Below, piece by piece: positions 18,506-27,831 of a stretch of 64,000 nucleotides of DNA; positions within the stretch are counted from its first letter, which is position 1, and each line of letters starts with the position of its first letter. The stretch covers positions 186,001 to 250,000 of the forward strand of contig NZ_LR701579.1 in NCBI RefSeq assembly GCF_902498805.1, read 5' to 3'. Position numbers and translations under genes: made by a program. The notes below the pieces were generated by a model, which was not told the DNA's origin, made no database searches, and worked only from the letters and a program-made list of their open reading frames with translations. The DNA is from Imperialibacter sp. EC-SDR9. GTDB lineage: Bacteria > Bacteroidota > Bacteroidia > Cytophagales > Cyclobacteriaceae.

Positions 18506-21500
18506 ATGTTAAAAAGATTTCTACACCAAACCTCCTGTGTGTTCAGGCGACTGCTATACGGGTTATTTCTTCAATTTTTTGCATTTACGTTCAGTTTCGC
18601 ATCCGTTCAGGAAACCAAGAGTGTGCGAGATTATCCATTGAATATTGAATTCAATAAAAATACCTTAGTTGAGACTTTCCAAATTATCGAGTCGGCAACA
18701 GATTACCATTTTGCATATGACAGGGGCAAACTTGATCCCAATATTAAGTTTTCAGGTAAATACAAAATACCACGAACTGTTGGCGACGTGTTGTTGGATA
18801 TTGCCAAAGAAACTGGCCTGAGTTTTAAACAGATAAATAAAAACATCACAGTAATTAATGCCAATAAAGACAAGGAGTCTTCACCTTCTCTTGAAGTAAT
18901 TATAGAAGATGTGATAATAACGGGGAAGGTAACTTCCGAGGAAGGTGAGGCACTTCCGGGTGTTAATATTATTGTAAAAGGAACCAATATCGGTACGGTA
19001 ACGGACATTGACGGCAATTACTCTTTAAAGAGCCCTGAAGGTAGTACCACCCTGATTTTTTCTTTTATTGGCTATGCAAGCCAGGAAGTGCCGGTAAATG
19101 GGCGCTCTGTAATTAACATCATGCTGACCTCGGACATAGCTCAGCTGAGTGAGATAGTGGTGGTGGGTTATGGAGAGATGGAGAGAAAGGACGTCACAGG
19201 CTCGATTTCGTCTGTGGGAAGCGATGAGATAAAAGATTTGGGGGCCACCAGGGTAGACCAGGCATTGCTGGGAAAGGCTGCTGGCGTTCAGGTAATGCCA
19301 GTTTCTGGTGAGCCTGGAGCGCCGCCGCAAATCAGGATAAGAGGCGTAGGCAGTATTTCCGCTGCAGGTGATCCCCTGTACGTGGTAGATGGTTTCCCCA
19401 TGCAAAGCATACAAACCATCAACCCTAACGACATCGAGAGTATCGACGTATTGAAAGATGCCTCGGCTACTGCCATTTATGGATCGAGAGGCTCCAACGG
19501 TGTGATAATAATCAACACCAAAAGAGGAAAAGAAGGAAAGCCAACCTTCAAATACGACGCCTACTTTGGCTTTCAGAAAATAGCCAAAATGCCTGAATTT
19601 CAATCTGCAAAGGAGGAAGCGCAGCACTACTATGACGGCATAAGAAACAGAAATATTGACGAGGGCAATGACGTATCCGGTCCGGTAGAAACCTGGAAAA
19701 TCGCTGTTCCGGTTACTGTTGTTGAAGTACTGGAAGGCAGAACGCCTACTCAGCCCGGTGTCACTCTCGACTTCAAAGATCCATTCGATGAAATTCTGGT
19801 AACAGCGCCCCAGCAGCAGCACCAGCTATCTTCAAACGGAGGCAGCGAAAATGTAAAGTATGCCATCAGTGGCGAATACTTATCTCAGGATGGAATTATT
19901 TTGAACAGTAATTTCAAAAGGTATTCATTGCGCTCCAATATCGATTCTAAGTTGACCGATAAGTTGTCCATCAAAACAAGTATTAACCCGTCTTACGTTG
20001 ATAAAACCAACGTAGGAGGAACCAGCTTTGACGGTGTTAACAGCAACACTGACATTTTGTACAACTCCCTGGTAATTCCACAATACTATTCATTGTACAA
20101 CCCTGATGGTTCTTATTTTCCTTTTGGTGGCGGACTCGACGCAGTGGTTACAACCCAAAATCCAGTTGCGTTAGCTAATGAAGTAATCAACAGGCAAAAA
20201 GGAATAGGCTTACTAGGCAATATCAATGTAGAGTACGCCATCCTTGATGAACTGAAAGTGAATGTAGCAGCAGGCACAAACCTCCAGGCAATTAAAGGGA
20301 TGAGTTTTAAGCCGCAGCTTCCGGCATTTTTCAACAATCCGGCTGTAGGCTCCGACTATTCTGCCCTTCGCTTAAACTGGCTTACTGAAACCACCCTTAA
20401 CTATAACAAAAGTTTTGGCGACCATAACTTTTCGGGATTAGCGGGTTTTACTACCCAAAAAGAAACAGTTGAATCAAATAGTCTGACTAGTAACAGGTAC
20501 CCAAACAACCTCGTCCCAACTTTGAGCGCCGTGAGTGGGATTATCACCGGTGGTACGTCCAACTACTACGAATGGTCTTTGGTATCCTACCTGGGAAGGG
20601 TCAACTACAACTACCTGGGAAAGTACTACTTCACAGCTTCATTGAGAACAGATGGCTCGTCTCGCTTTGGCTCTGAGAACAAGTTTGGCGTTTTTCCTTC
20701 GCTGGCTTTAGCCTGGAGAATCTCTGACGAAAGCTTCATGCAATCCATGCCTGCTCTTTCTGAAATGAAGTTAAGAACAAGCTACGGCAGCACAGGTAAC
20801 AATAATATTGGTAATTATGAGCACTATGCTACCATCAATTACGACAAGTATACCCTCGGCGGCGGTGCTGTTGGTGGATATGCGCCGGGCAGGCTGGCCA
20901 ATCCTTCTCTGACCTGGGAAACGCAAAAGCAAATAAACGTAGGCGTCGACCTAAGTTTTGTTGATAACAGGCTTGGCTTCAACATCGACTATTTCAATTC
21001 CAGGAATTATGACCTCCTTTTGAATGTGAATGTGCCCGATGTTACCGGTTTCAGCACTGCGTTAAAGAATATTGGAGAGGTGAAAAACAGCGGATGGGAG
21101 TTTGTAGCAAGCACTGTAAATACCACAGGTGATTTCAAATGGACAACCAATTTTAACATCTCCACTTATAAGAACGAAGTGGTTAAGCTGGGCCCGGAGG
21201 GTGATCCGATTATTTCCGGAGGTAACATTACCATGATAGGTCAGCCGATAGGAATGTTTTATGGCTGGTTGTCTGATGGTGTATTCAAAAACCAAGCCGA
21301 GCTGGATGCAGGGCCTATTTTTAATCCGGGTGCCAGAGATGCCTCAAGAGTGGGTGACGTAAGGTTTGTGGACGTGAGTGGCCCGGAGGGAGTGCCTGAT
21401 GGAGTCATCAATAGTCTTGATAAAACCATTATGGGTTCTCCTTATCCGGATTTCTACTATGGAATGACCAATAACCTTTCTTACAAGAATATTTCCCTGA

Positions 21501-21949
21501 CCATTGGTATTCAGGGATCGAAGGGAAATGAGATCTTAGCGATTTCCAGAAACCAGTTGGCTAACAACAGATCCAGATTCAGACAATTGTCGATCATGAA
21601 CGACTACTGGAAATCAGAAAGTGAGCCAGGCGATGGATCGCCTAGACCTAACGATACCCCAACAGGTAACTTTCGTGGGCAATACAGTCAACTGTGGCTG
21701 GATACAGGAACCTATTTGCGTATTAATAATATAACGCTTGGTTACCTGCTGCCAGAGGCCTTCGTTGAGCGCCTTAATCTAAGCTCACTTAGAGTTTACA
21801 TTAACACAATCAATCCTTTTTTATTTACGAAGCATATTGGTTTCAACCCTGACGTGAGCAGGAGTGGAAGCGCCCTGAACCCAGGCAACGAACAGTATGA
21901 TTATCCCGTGGCGAAAAGCATCAAGCTTGGACTAAACGTAGGATTTTAA
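18506..21949 (+). CDS. SusC/RagA-type TonB-dependent outer-membrane transporter with STN domain
   Basis: The 1147-residue protein has a signal peptide, an STN signalling domain (about 47-125, FNKNTLVETFQIIESATDYHFAYD) and a CarboxypepD-like domain (about 138-210, ITGKVTSEEGEALPGVNIIV). A TonB box-like SEIVVVGYGE follows, then the plug with the family motif LKDASATAIYGSRGSNGVIII, and a large beta-barrel. It imports a substrate captured by the SusD partner, powered by TonB. The STN domain is the part known to signal to FecR anti-sigma factors, matching the upstream genes. The substrate is not evident; no glycoside hydrolase, lyase or sulfatase is in the locus. Confidence 0.96.
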   Translation: MLKRFLHQTSCVFRRLLYGLFLQFFAFTFSFASVQETKSVRDYPLNIEFNKNTLVETFQIIESATDYHFAYDRGKLDPNIKFSGKYKIPRTVGDVLLDIAKETGLSFKQINKNITVINANKDKESSPSLEVIIEDVIITGKVTSEEGEALPGVNIIVKGTNIGTVTDIDGNYSLKSPEGSTTLIFSFIGYASQEVPVNGRSVINIMLTSDIAQLSEIVVVGYGEMERKDVTGSISSVGSDEIKDLGATRVDQALLGKAAGVQVMPVSGEPGAPPQIRIRGVGSISAAGDPLYVVDGFPMQSIQTINPNDIESIDVLKDASATAIYGSRGSNGVIIINTKRGKEGKPTFKYDAYFGFQKIAKMPEFQSAKEEAQHYYDGIRNRNIDEGNDVSGPVETWKIAVPVTVVEVLEGRTPTQPGVTLDFKDPFDEILVTAPQQQHQLSSNGGSENVKYAISGEYLSQDGIILNSNFKRYSLRSNIDSKLTDKLSIKTSINPSYVDKTNVGGTSFDGVNSNTDILYNSLVIPQYYSLYNPDGSYFPFGGGLDAVVTTQNPVALANEVINRQKGIGLLGNINVEYAILDELKVNVAAGTNLQAIKGMSFKPQLPAFFNNPAVGSDYSALRLNWLTETTLNYNKSFGDHNFSGLAGFTTQKETVESNSLTSNRYPNNLVPTLSAVSGIITGGTSNYYEWSLVSYLGRVNYNYLGKYYFTASLRTDGSSRFGSENKFGVFPSLALAWRISDESFMQSMPALSEMKLRTSYGSTGNNNIGNYEHYATINYDKYTLGGGAVGGYAPGRLANPSLTWETQKQINVGVDLSFVDNRLGFNIDYFNSRNYDLLLNVNVPDVTGFSTALKNIGEVKNSGWEFVASTVNTTGDFKWTTNFNISTYKNEVVKLGPEGDPIISGGNITMIGQPIGMFYGWLSDGVFKNQAELDAGPIFNPGARDASRVGDVRFVDVSGPEGVPDGVINSLDKTIMGSPYPDFYYGMTNNLSYKNISLTIGIQGSKGNEILAISRNQLANNRSRFRQLSIMNDYWKSESEPGDGSPRPNDTPTGNFRGQYSQLWLDTGTYLRINNITLGYLLPEAFVERLNLSSLRVYINTINPFLFTKHIGFNPDVSRSGSALNPGNEQYDYPVAKSIKLGLNVGF

Positions 21950-21974
21950 TTAACTCACCCTAAATGAAATAGAA

Positions 21975-23417
21975 ATGAAAAACATAATTAGCATAGTCAC
22001 ATTCGTATCGCTGTTTATGATGTCATGTAACAAGGACTTTATTGACATAGCACCGGTAGATACAGTAAGTATAGATGCTTTATTTAAAACAGATAAAGAT
22101 TACAATGATGCTGTAATAGGCATTTACGGTTCATTGCAGGACCAATATCAGGACATGTGGTTGTTTGGCGATATGAGAGGCGACGACTCATGGGATGAGT
22201 TGGTTAAGAATACCGCTGCGGCCATGGATAACTTCACTATCAACAATGACGATAATGTGTTGCGTGACACATGGCGGAACTATTACGTAACCATCAGCCG
22301 CTGCAACATGTTGCTCGCTAGAATTGAACAGGCCGACCCCGCTGTTGTTAAGAATAAAGACTTGTACATAGGTGAAGCCAGGTTCATTCGTGCCCTTGCT
22401 TACTTTGATATGGTAAGAATCTTTGGTGATGTACAAATGATTACCAAGCCTATCACCATTGAGGAGTCGTATACAAAGGGACGTGAAAGTGTCGAAAAGA
22501 TATACAACGAAGTCATCATTCCCGACTTGCTGGACGCTGAAACGAAGTTGCCAGGCAGCTATTCTGGGTCGGACGTTGGCAGAGCCACTATGGGAGCTGC
22601 CAAGTCAATTCTCGGCAAAGTTTACATGACTCGTCAGGAATTCGTGAAGGCGGAGGCCAAGTTGAAAGAAGTGACGACGATGGGTTATGCACTACTTGAG
22701 AACTACAATGACTTATTCGATTACATGCAAGATGAACATCACAGCGAATACATCTTCGATATCGAGTATGAGGAGGGTCTTGGCGGTGAAGGAAACTGCT
22801 TCACCACTAACTTTACTCCAAAGAACCCTGAATTGGCCGAGTTTTATGGCGTTACCGGAGGTCAAAACGGGAACAACAATGCGCCTCCCCACTTATTCGA
22901 AATTTTTGAACCAGGTGACGTAAGAAAGGATGTTACTGCTGCCAACGGGCATACCGATGCCGACGGTAACTTTATTCCCCTGATTCCCACTTCCAACGAC
23001 GTGGCTACATTTACCAAAAAGTACATGGTTCGCTTGCTTACCAGCTGCGACAGCCGTGCCAATTGGAAGGTGATTCGCTATGCCGATGTTTTGCTGCTTT
23101 ATGCAGAAGCACTGAATGAAAATGGCAAAACTGTTGAGGCACTTGGTTACCTTAATCAGGTGAGAAACAGAGGTGGGCTCGACGACTTGACCGGCTTGTC
23201 ACAAGCTGAAACACGTGATCGGATTTACCTGGAAAGAAGATTTGAGCTTTCGTTTGAAGGCCATCGATGGTTCGACCTGGTTAGGACCGGCCGGGCTCTG
23301 GAGGTGATGGCACCACTTGGAATGAAAGACTACATGACAGTTTTTCCAATCCCGCTTGCTCAGATTCAGTTGATGAATGACCTGGAAATTTTCCCTCAGA
23401 ACACTGGATATAATTGA
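21975..23417 (+). CDS. SusD/RagB-type surface lipoprotein
   Basis: This 480-residue substrate-binding lipoprotein pairs with SusC. The signal peptide ends in FMMSC (Cys18). The tetratricopeptide-like SusD core shows IGEARFIRALAYFDMVRIFGDV, YADVLLLYAEALNENGKTVEALGYLNQVRNRGG and the C-terminal ERRFELSFEGHRWFDLVRTGRA, all diagnostic. It begins 25 bp after susC and is clearly in the same operon. The size is normal to slightly short. Confidence 0.96.
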   Translation: MKNIISIVTFVSLFMMSCNKDFIDIAPVDTVSIDALFKTDKDYNDAVIGIYGSLQDQYQDMWLFGDMRGDDSWDELVKNTAAAMDNFTINNDDNVLRDTWRNYYVTISRCNMLLARIEQADPAVVKNKDLYIGEARFIRALAYFDMVRIFGDVQMITKPITIEESYTKGRESVEKIYNEVIIPDLLDAETKLPGSYSGSDVGRATMGAAKSILGKVYMTRQEFVKAEAKLKEVTTMGYALLENYNDLFDYMQDEHHSEYIFDIEYEEGLGGEGNCFTTNFTPKNPELAEFYGVTGGQNGNNNAPPHLFEIFEPGDVRKDVTAANGHTDADGNFIPLIPTSNDVATFTKKYMVRLLTSCDSRANWKVIRYADVLLLYAEALNENGKTVEALGYLNQVRNRGGLDDLTGLSQAETRDRIYLERRFELSFEGHRWFDLVRTGRALEVMAPLGMKDYMTVFPIPLAQIQLMNDLEIFPQNTGYN

Positions 23418-23467
23418 ACAAGCTCATTTTTAAAGCAAATAGTAAGAAACATAAGAAACTACATATC

Positions 23468-24616
23468 ATGAAAAAGAACATTAACGCTTTTAAGGTTGCG
23501 ATCCTTGGCATGCTTTTGATAGTCTCGGCGGCGTGGATATCGCTGCCAGGCGAAGAACCGTCGGCAGGAGGTGATGAATTGGCGGCCACATCGAAACGAT
23601 ACCTGTATGTGGCCACTCCCGGGATAAGAGACTATCTGGGGTATGGCGGTCATGGAATACTTGTCTTCGATATGGACAATAACCATCGTTTCGTGAAAAG
23701 AATACCGATGAAGGGTTATCACAAAGATGGCACCCCCTCTAATGTAAAAGGTGTAGCGGTAAGCCTGGCCACCAACAGTATCTATGTCAGTACGCTGGAG
23801 ACCCTGCAAAGGATAGACATTACTTCTGAGAAAGTATTGTGGGAGATACCTTTCGAAGGTGGATGTGACCGAATGTCGATTTCACCGGATGGTAAAACAA
23901 TGTACCTGCCATCATTGGAAAAAGACTTTTGGAATGTAGTTGACTGTGCGTCAGGTGAAATCAAGAGCAAAATACAGGTTTTCACCCGTGCCCACAATAC
24001 CATCATTGGCATGTCTGGTACCAAAGCCTATCTGGCAGATATTGGCACGCCTTTTTTGAATATTGCTGACACTAAGACCCATACGCTTGTGAGCAAGGTG
24101 GGGCCATTTGGTGGAGGTATTCGCCCATTCACAGTCAATAGTGATGAGTCGCTTGTGTTTGTTAACGTCAACGAGTTGCTGGGTTTTGAAGTTGGAGACT
24201 TGAAAACAGGGGAAAAGTTAGCCAGGGTGACTGTGGAAGGCTGGGAAAAAGGACCAGTCAGGAGACATTCCTGCCCTAGTCACGGTATAGGTCTCACACC
24301 TGACGAGAAGGAAATTTGGGTGAGCGACGGACATAACATGCGCATGCATATTTTCGAAAACAAGCCTCCATACAAGCAGCTCACTACTATTCCTTTGCAG
24401 GACATGCCAGGGTGGGTGACTTTCAGTCTTGATGGTAAGTATGCCTATCCGTCAAGCGGCGAAGTGATCGATGTAAAAACCCGCAAAATTGTGACGTTGC
24501 TTACTGACGAGGGTAACAACTATGTGGCTAGTGAGAAAATGGTCGAAATTCAATTCGTTGACAACAAAGCGGTAAAAATTGGTGACCAGTTTGGACTGGG
24601 TCGTGCTCCTCATTAA
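23468..24616 (+). CDS. Secreted YVTN/YncE-like beta-propeller protein
   Basis: The 382-residue protein starts at the ATG at 23468 with a signal peptide (VAILGMLLIVSAAWISLPG). It consists of repeated four-strand blades such as KGVAVSLATNSIYVSTLETLQRID, DRMSISPDGKTMYLPS and HGIGLTPDEKEIWVSDGHNMRMHIFEN, a six- or seven-bladed propeller. Such folds include lactonases and binding proteins; no catalytic set can be named from sequence alone. It begins 50 bp after susD, so it probably handles the same substrate in the periplasm or at the surface. A TTG at 23414 would overlap susD and is less likely. Confidence 0.85.
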   Translation: MKKNINAFKVAILGMLLIVSAAWISLPGEEPSAGGDELAATSKRYLYVATPGIRDYLGYGGHGILVFDMDNNHRFVKRIPMKGYHKDGTPSNVKGVAVSLATNSIYVSTLETLQRIDITSEKVLWEIPFEGGCDRMSISPDGKTMYLPSLEKDFWNVVDCASGEIKSKIQVFTRAHNTIIGMSGTKAYLADIGTPFLNIADTKTHTLVSKVGPFGGGIRPFTVNSDESLVFVNVNELLGFEVGDLKTGEKLARVTVEGWEKGPVRRHSCPSHGIGLTPDEKEIWVSDGHNMRMHIFENKPPYKQLTTIPLQDMPGWVTFSLDGKYAYPSSGEVIDVKTRKIVTLLTDEGNNYVASEKMVEIQFVDNKAVKIGDQFGLGRAPH

Positions 24617-24903
24617 ACGATTAAGTAGGTAGGTGAAAGCAGGGGGGTATACAGTGTCAGCTGATCATAAGCAGTCTGATAAGTGAATGCCGGTCGAATC
24701 ATAGCTATTGGCAATCATTGCTGTATAACCCCTCCCTTTTTTGTTGGTTCAAACAGCACCCCAAACCTATTCCATGTCGGGCGGCAGTTCATTTGGTTGC
24801 CCTATGTAAATTGTTTGACATGATTTGTTTTTGACTACAGTAAGTAATGTTGCTCACTACTATAGGTAACGTTTTATTAAGCTAACTCTAAAGTTGTAAT
24901 GCT

Positions 24904-25527
24904 ATGCATAGTTTTTCTCGCCGTTTGTTATCTGCAGTGACGCTATTAACGGCGCTCAGCATGTGTTTTGAGCTGCAGGCGCAATCAGGCAAAGCCCTCG
25001 GAAAAAAGGAGTCAAAGGAATGGTTCAAAGAGCGTAAATGGCTGAGCAACGATAATCTGGTTCCTCATAAGTCCATTGACAAACAAGAGCTGGCGAGCCA
25101 GTACAGTGCCCATACTGATTGGTGGGATAAGGCCTTTGCCTACATGCAGCGAGACGACCTTGCCAGCATTGAGCCGGGCAGGTACCCCATTGACGGTGAA
25201 AACGTTTTTGTGATTGTCAGCGATGGCCCAACCAAAGAGCTGGCCAAGACGAGATACGAGTCACACAAGGTTTACGCCGACATTCACTATGTTTTTGACG
25301 GCAAAGAGAAAATTGGCATAGCCCCGGTGGAAGGATCCACGGTGACTGAACCGTATGATGCTGAAAGGGAGATCATGTTTCATGAAACCAAAGGCAAATA
25401 TTACGAGGAGAATCCTGAGACCTTTTTCGTCGTTTTTCCTGACAAAGACGCCCATCGGCCTGGCGTAAAAGTAGAAGGGTACGATACGGTGAAAAAGATA
25501 GTTATTAAAGTCAGGGCTGGTGGCTGA
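24904..25527 (+). CDS. Secreted YhcH/YjgK/YiaL-family protein
   Basis: The C-terminal 150 residues match the YhcH/YiaL (DUF386) cupin-like family, linked to sialic acid and 2,3-diketogulonate use, possibly as sugar anomerases. Family residues are visible: E119-S-H121-K-V-Y-A-D126-I-H128 and FPDKDAHRPG (Asp182, His184), probable metal ligands. It is unusual in having a signal peptide (LLSAVTLLTALSMCFELQAQ) where E. coli members are cytoplasmic, plus a 35-residue insert before the domain. A 287-bp gap precedes it, holding a long weak foldback ending in TTTTTT near 24740. Confidence 0.85.
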   Translation: MHSFSRRLLSAVTLLTALSMCFELQAQSGKALGKKESKEWFKERKWLSNDNLVPHKSIDKQELASQYSAHTDWWDKAFAYMQRDDLASIEPGRYPIDGENVFVIVSDGPTKELAKTRYESHKVYADIHYVFDGKEKIGIAPVEGSTVTEPYDAEREIMFHETKGKYYEENPETFFVVFPDKDAHRPGVKVEGYDTVKKIVIKVRAGG

Positions 25528-25658
25528 TTTAGTGCGACTGCCGGGTTGACCACGGCTTACGCCGATCCACTTCACGCAAAGTATTTTAATAAGGATATGC
25601 AACGCCTAAAATTAGGTGACTGGGTGAGAATTGTATAAGGTTTTAAAAAAAAACGCCA

Positions 25659-26603
25659 ATGAAGCTGGTTTTTCTTGATACCAAAACGATTGGAGATGTT
25701 CCCAATATAAAATCATTGGAGCGTTTCGGTGAGGCCATTTATTATGAAACTACCTCTTCGGATCAAACGCTGGAGAGAGTTCGGGAAGCAGATATAATTA
25801 TCACTAATAAGGTAGTCATCGACAGAGGCACCGTTCACGAAGCCAAAAGGCTGAAGCTGATCTGTATCGCAGCCACAGGAACTAACAATGTAGACATTGT
25901 GGCTGCTAATGAACTGGGTATTCCTGTAAAAAACGCTGTCGACTATTCTTCAAAAAGTGTGGCTCAGGGGACGTTTGCCATCTTACTCCAATTGATAAAC
26001 AAAGTGCCCTACTACGACAATTATGTGAAGTCGGGGGCCTATTCAAAGACGGATATTTTCACGCACTTTGAAAAACCGTTTTGGGAATTAAGCGGAAAAA
26101 GGTTTGGTATTATAGGGCTCGGCAGCATTGGATTGCAGGTGGCAAAAATTGCGGAAGCCTTTGGGGCCGAAGTGGTTTACTATTCCGCCTCGGGTCAAAG
26201 TTATGAGGCACCCTACCCTCGTCTGGAACTGGAAGAGTTTCTTACGACTGCCGATGTTGTAAGTATACATGCCCCTTTGAACCAGCACACCAGCAACCTC
26301 ATCAACTATGAAAGGCTTGGTCTCATGAAACGCTCCAGCTTGTTGATTAATGCTGGTAGGGGAGGTATAGTCAATGAAACAGACCTGGTGAGGGGACTCA
26401 ACCAGGGACTTATTGCCGGGGCTGGTATCGATGTGTTTGCCAGAGAGCCGCTGGACCCTCAAAGCCCACTTTTGTTGGTAAATGAAAAGGAAAAACTGGT
26501 GATGACGCCGCATTCCATCTGGGCAAGCATGGAAGCTCGAACACTGCTGATTGATAAAGTGGGGCAAAATATTCAGGAATTTTTGGGAGGAGTTGATAAA
26601 TGA
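25659..26603 (+). CDS. D-2-hydroxyacid dehydrogenase (glycerate/glyoxylate reductase-like)
   Basis: The 314-residue NAD-dependent enzyme interconverts a 2-hydroxyacid and a 2-oxoacid. The Rossmann motif GLGSIG (153-158) and the catalytic trio Arg234 (NAGRGG), Glu263 (DVFAREPL) and His285 (MTPHSIWAS) are intact. The family includes hydroxypyruvate, glyoxylate and D-lactate enzymes. Among the neighbours, malate synthase uses glyoxylate and the LctP-type permease can carry glycolate or lactate, so glycolate/glyoxylate or glycerate/hydroxypyruvate is the most likely substrate. It is the first gene of a tight five-gene cluster. Confidence 0.92.
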   Translation: MKLVFLDTKTIGDVPNIKSLERFGEAIYYETTSSDQTLERVREADIIITNKVVIDRGTVHEAKRLKLICIAATGTNNVDIVAANELGIPVKNAVDYSSKSVAQGTFAILLQLINKVPYYDNYVKSGAYSKTDIFTHFEKPFWELSGKRFGIIGLGSIGLQVAKIAEAFGAEVVYYSASGQSYEAPYPRLELEEFLTTADVVSIHAPLNQHTSNLINYERLGLMKRSSLLINAGRGGIVNETDLVRGLNQGLIAGAGIDVFAREPLDPQSPLLLVNEKEKLVMTPHSIWASMEARTLLIDKVGQNIQEFLGGVDK

Positions 26604-26660
26604 AAACTGGTGTGCCATTTGAGCCAGCCAGGTAACTTAAATCTAATCAGATAACATACC

Positions 26661-27788
26661 ATGAAAATAAGAGCTGCAGTATTACATGACATGGGCGCAA
26701 GCAGACCCTATCATGAAAGCAAACCTCTGACCATAGAGGAGGTAGACCTGGCAGGCCCCGAAGCGGGTGAAATTCTCGTGAAGATACATGCCGCCGGACT
26801 TTGCCATTCTGATTTATCGGTAATGGACGGAAACAGGCCCCGCCAAATGCCCATGGTGCTGGGGCATGAAGCCGCCGGAGAAGTGGTAGAGGTGGCGCCA
26901 GGAGTCACTGACCTGATGGTGGGTGACCATATTGTATTTTCATTTGTGCCCATTTGTGGGCACTGCATGCCTTGCATGACCGCCAGGCCCGCTTTGTGCG
27001 AAAACGGCATGGCCGCCAACAACAGTGGTGTTTTGCTGGGTGGAGGCACAAGGCTAACCAACAAGGACAATGCAAAAGTACATCACCATATGGGAGTGTC
27101 AGGTTTTGCGGAATACACTGTTGTGTCGAGGCAGTCGGTAGTGAGAGTAGTGAAAGACCTTCCGTTCGACATAGCCGCCCTATTTGGCTGTGCCGTCATG
27201 ACGGGTGTAGGCGCAGTCATCAACACAGCCAGACTATCGATGGGCGAGTCTGTGCTGATCACTGGCATGGGGGGCGTTGGCTTTGCCGCATTGCTGGGCG
27301 CACTGGCAGGAGGTGCGAGCAAGGTGGTTGTCGCTGACGTCAACAAAGAGAAACTAGCCAAGGCGCTGGAGCTGGGGGCTCATGAAACCATTGATACCTC
27401 GGAGCCAAACGCACTTGAAAAAACAAGAGACCTGACCAACGGTGGCGTTGATATTGGGCTGGAGTTTGCTGGAGTGGTTGCTGCGCTGGAGTTTACTTAC
27501 AATGCTACGGCACGAGGCGGAAAAACGGTGACAGCGGGCCTGCCACATCCGAGCAAGAAAATGGAATTTGCTCCTGTGAAACTGGTAGCTGAAGAAAGAA
27601 CGCTACAGGGCTCCTACCTGGGTAGCTGCATTCCAGCGAGAGATATTCCTGCCTACATCGCTTTGTATCAATCCGGCAGGCTGCCAGTGGACAAACTCAT
27701 GACTCATAAGCTTGGCCTCGATGAGGTGAACGAAGGCTTTGAAAGGCTGGCAAAGGGAGAGGCCATACGCCAGATAATTACGTTCTGA
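26661..27788 (+). CDS. Zinc-dependent alcohol dehydrogenase
   Basis: This 375-residue medium-chain dehydrogenase oxidises an alcohol with NAD. The catalytic zinc ligands are Cys48 (GLCHSD), His69-Glu70 (GHE) and Cys177 (FGCAVMTG). The structural zinc cysteines are 99, 102, 105 and 113, and the NAD motif is GMGGVG (202-207). The overall sequence resembles class III/benzyl-type members more than sorbitol dehydrogenases. It lies 57 bp after the hydroxyacid dehydrogenase and 43 bp before the aldehyde dehydrogenase gene, so alcohol to aldehyde to acid is a natural reading. Confidence 0.93.
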   Translation: MKIRAAVLHDMGASRPYHESKPLTIEEVDLAGPEAGEILVKIHAAGLCHSDLSVMDGNRPRQMPMVLGHEAAGEVVEVAPGVTDLMVGDHIVFSFVPICGHCMPCMTARPALCENGMAANNSGVLLGGGTRLTNKDNAKVHHHMGVSGFAEYTVVSRQSVVRVVKDLPFDIAALFGCAVMTGVGAVINTARLSMGESVLITGMGGVGFAALLGALAGGASKVVVADVNKEKLAKALELGAHETIDTSEPNALEKTRDLTNGGVDIGLEFAGVVAALEFTYNATARGGKTVTAGLPHPSKKMEFAPVKLVAEERTLQGSYLGSCIPARDIPAYIALYQSGRLPVDKLMTHKLGLDEVNEGFERLAKGEAIRQIITF

Positions 27789-27831
27789 CCCTGGCATGCC
27801 CGGCGTTGAATTAATTTAAACAGACAAAAAA

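Noticed and set aside
19025-19822. Leftward 265-codon frame inside susC
   Set aside because: It is antisense to the SusC plug domain, with no motif and biased composition.
24617-24903. Possible terminator after the beta-propeller gene
   Set aside because: GGGG...TATACAG can pair with CTGTATA.ACCCC before a T run, but the arms are about 80 nt apart with a bulge, too weak for a separate call.
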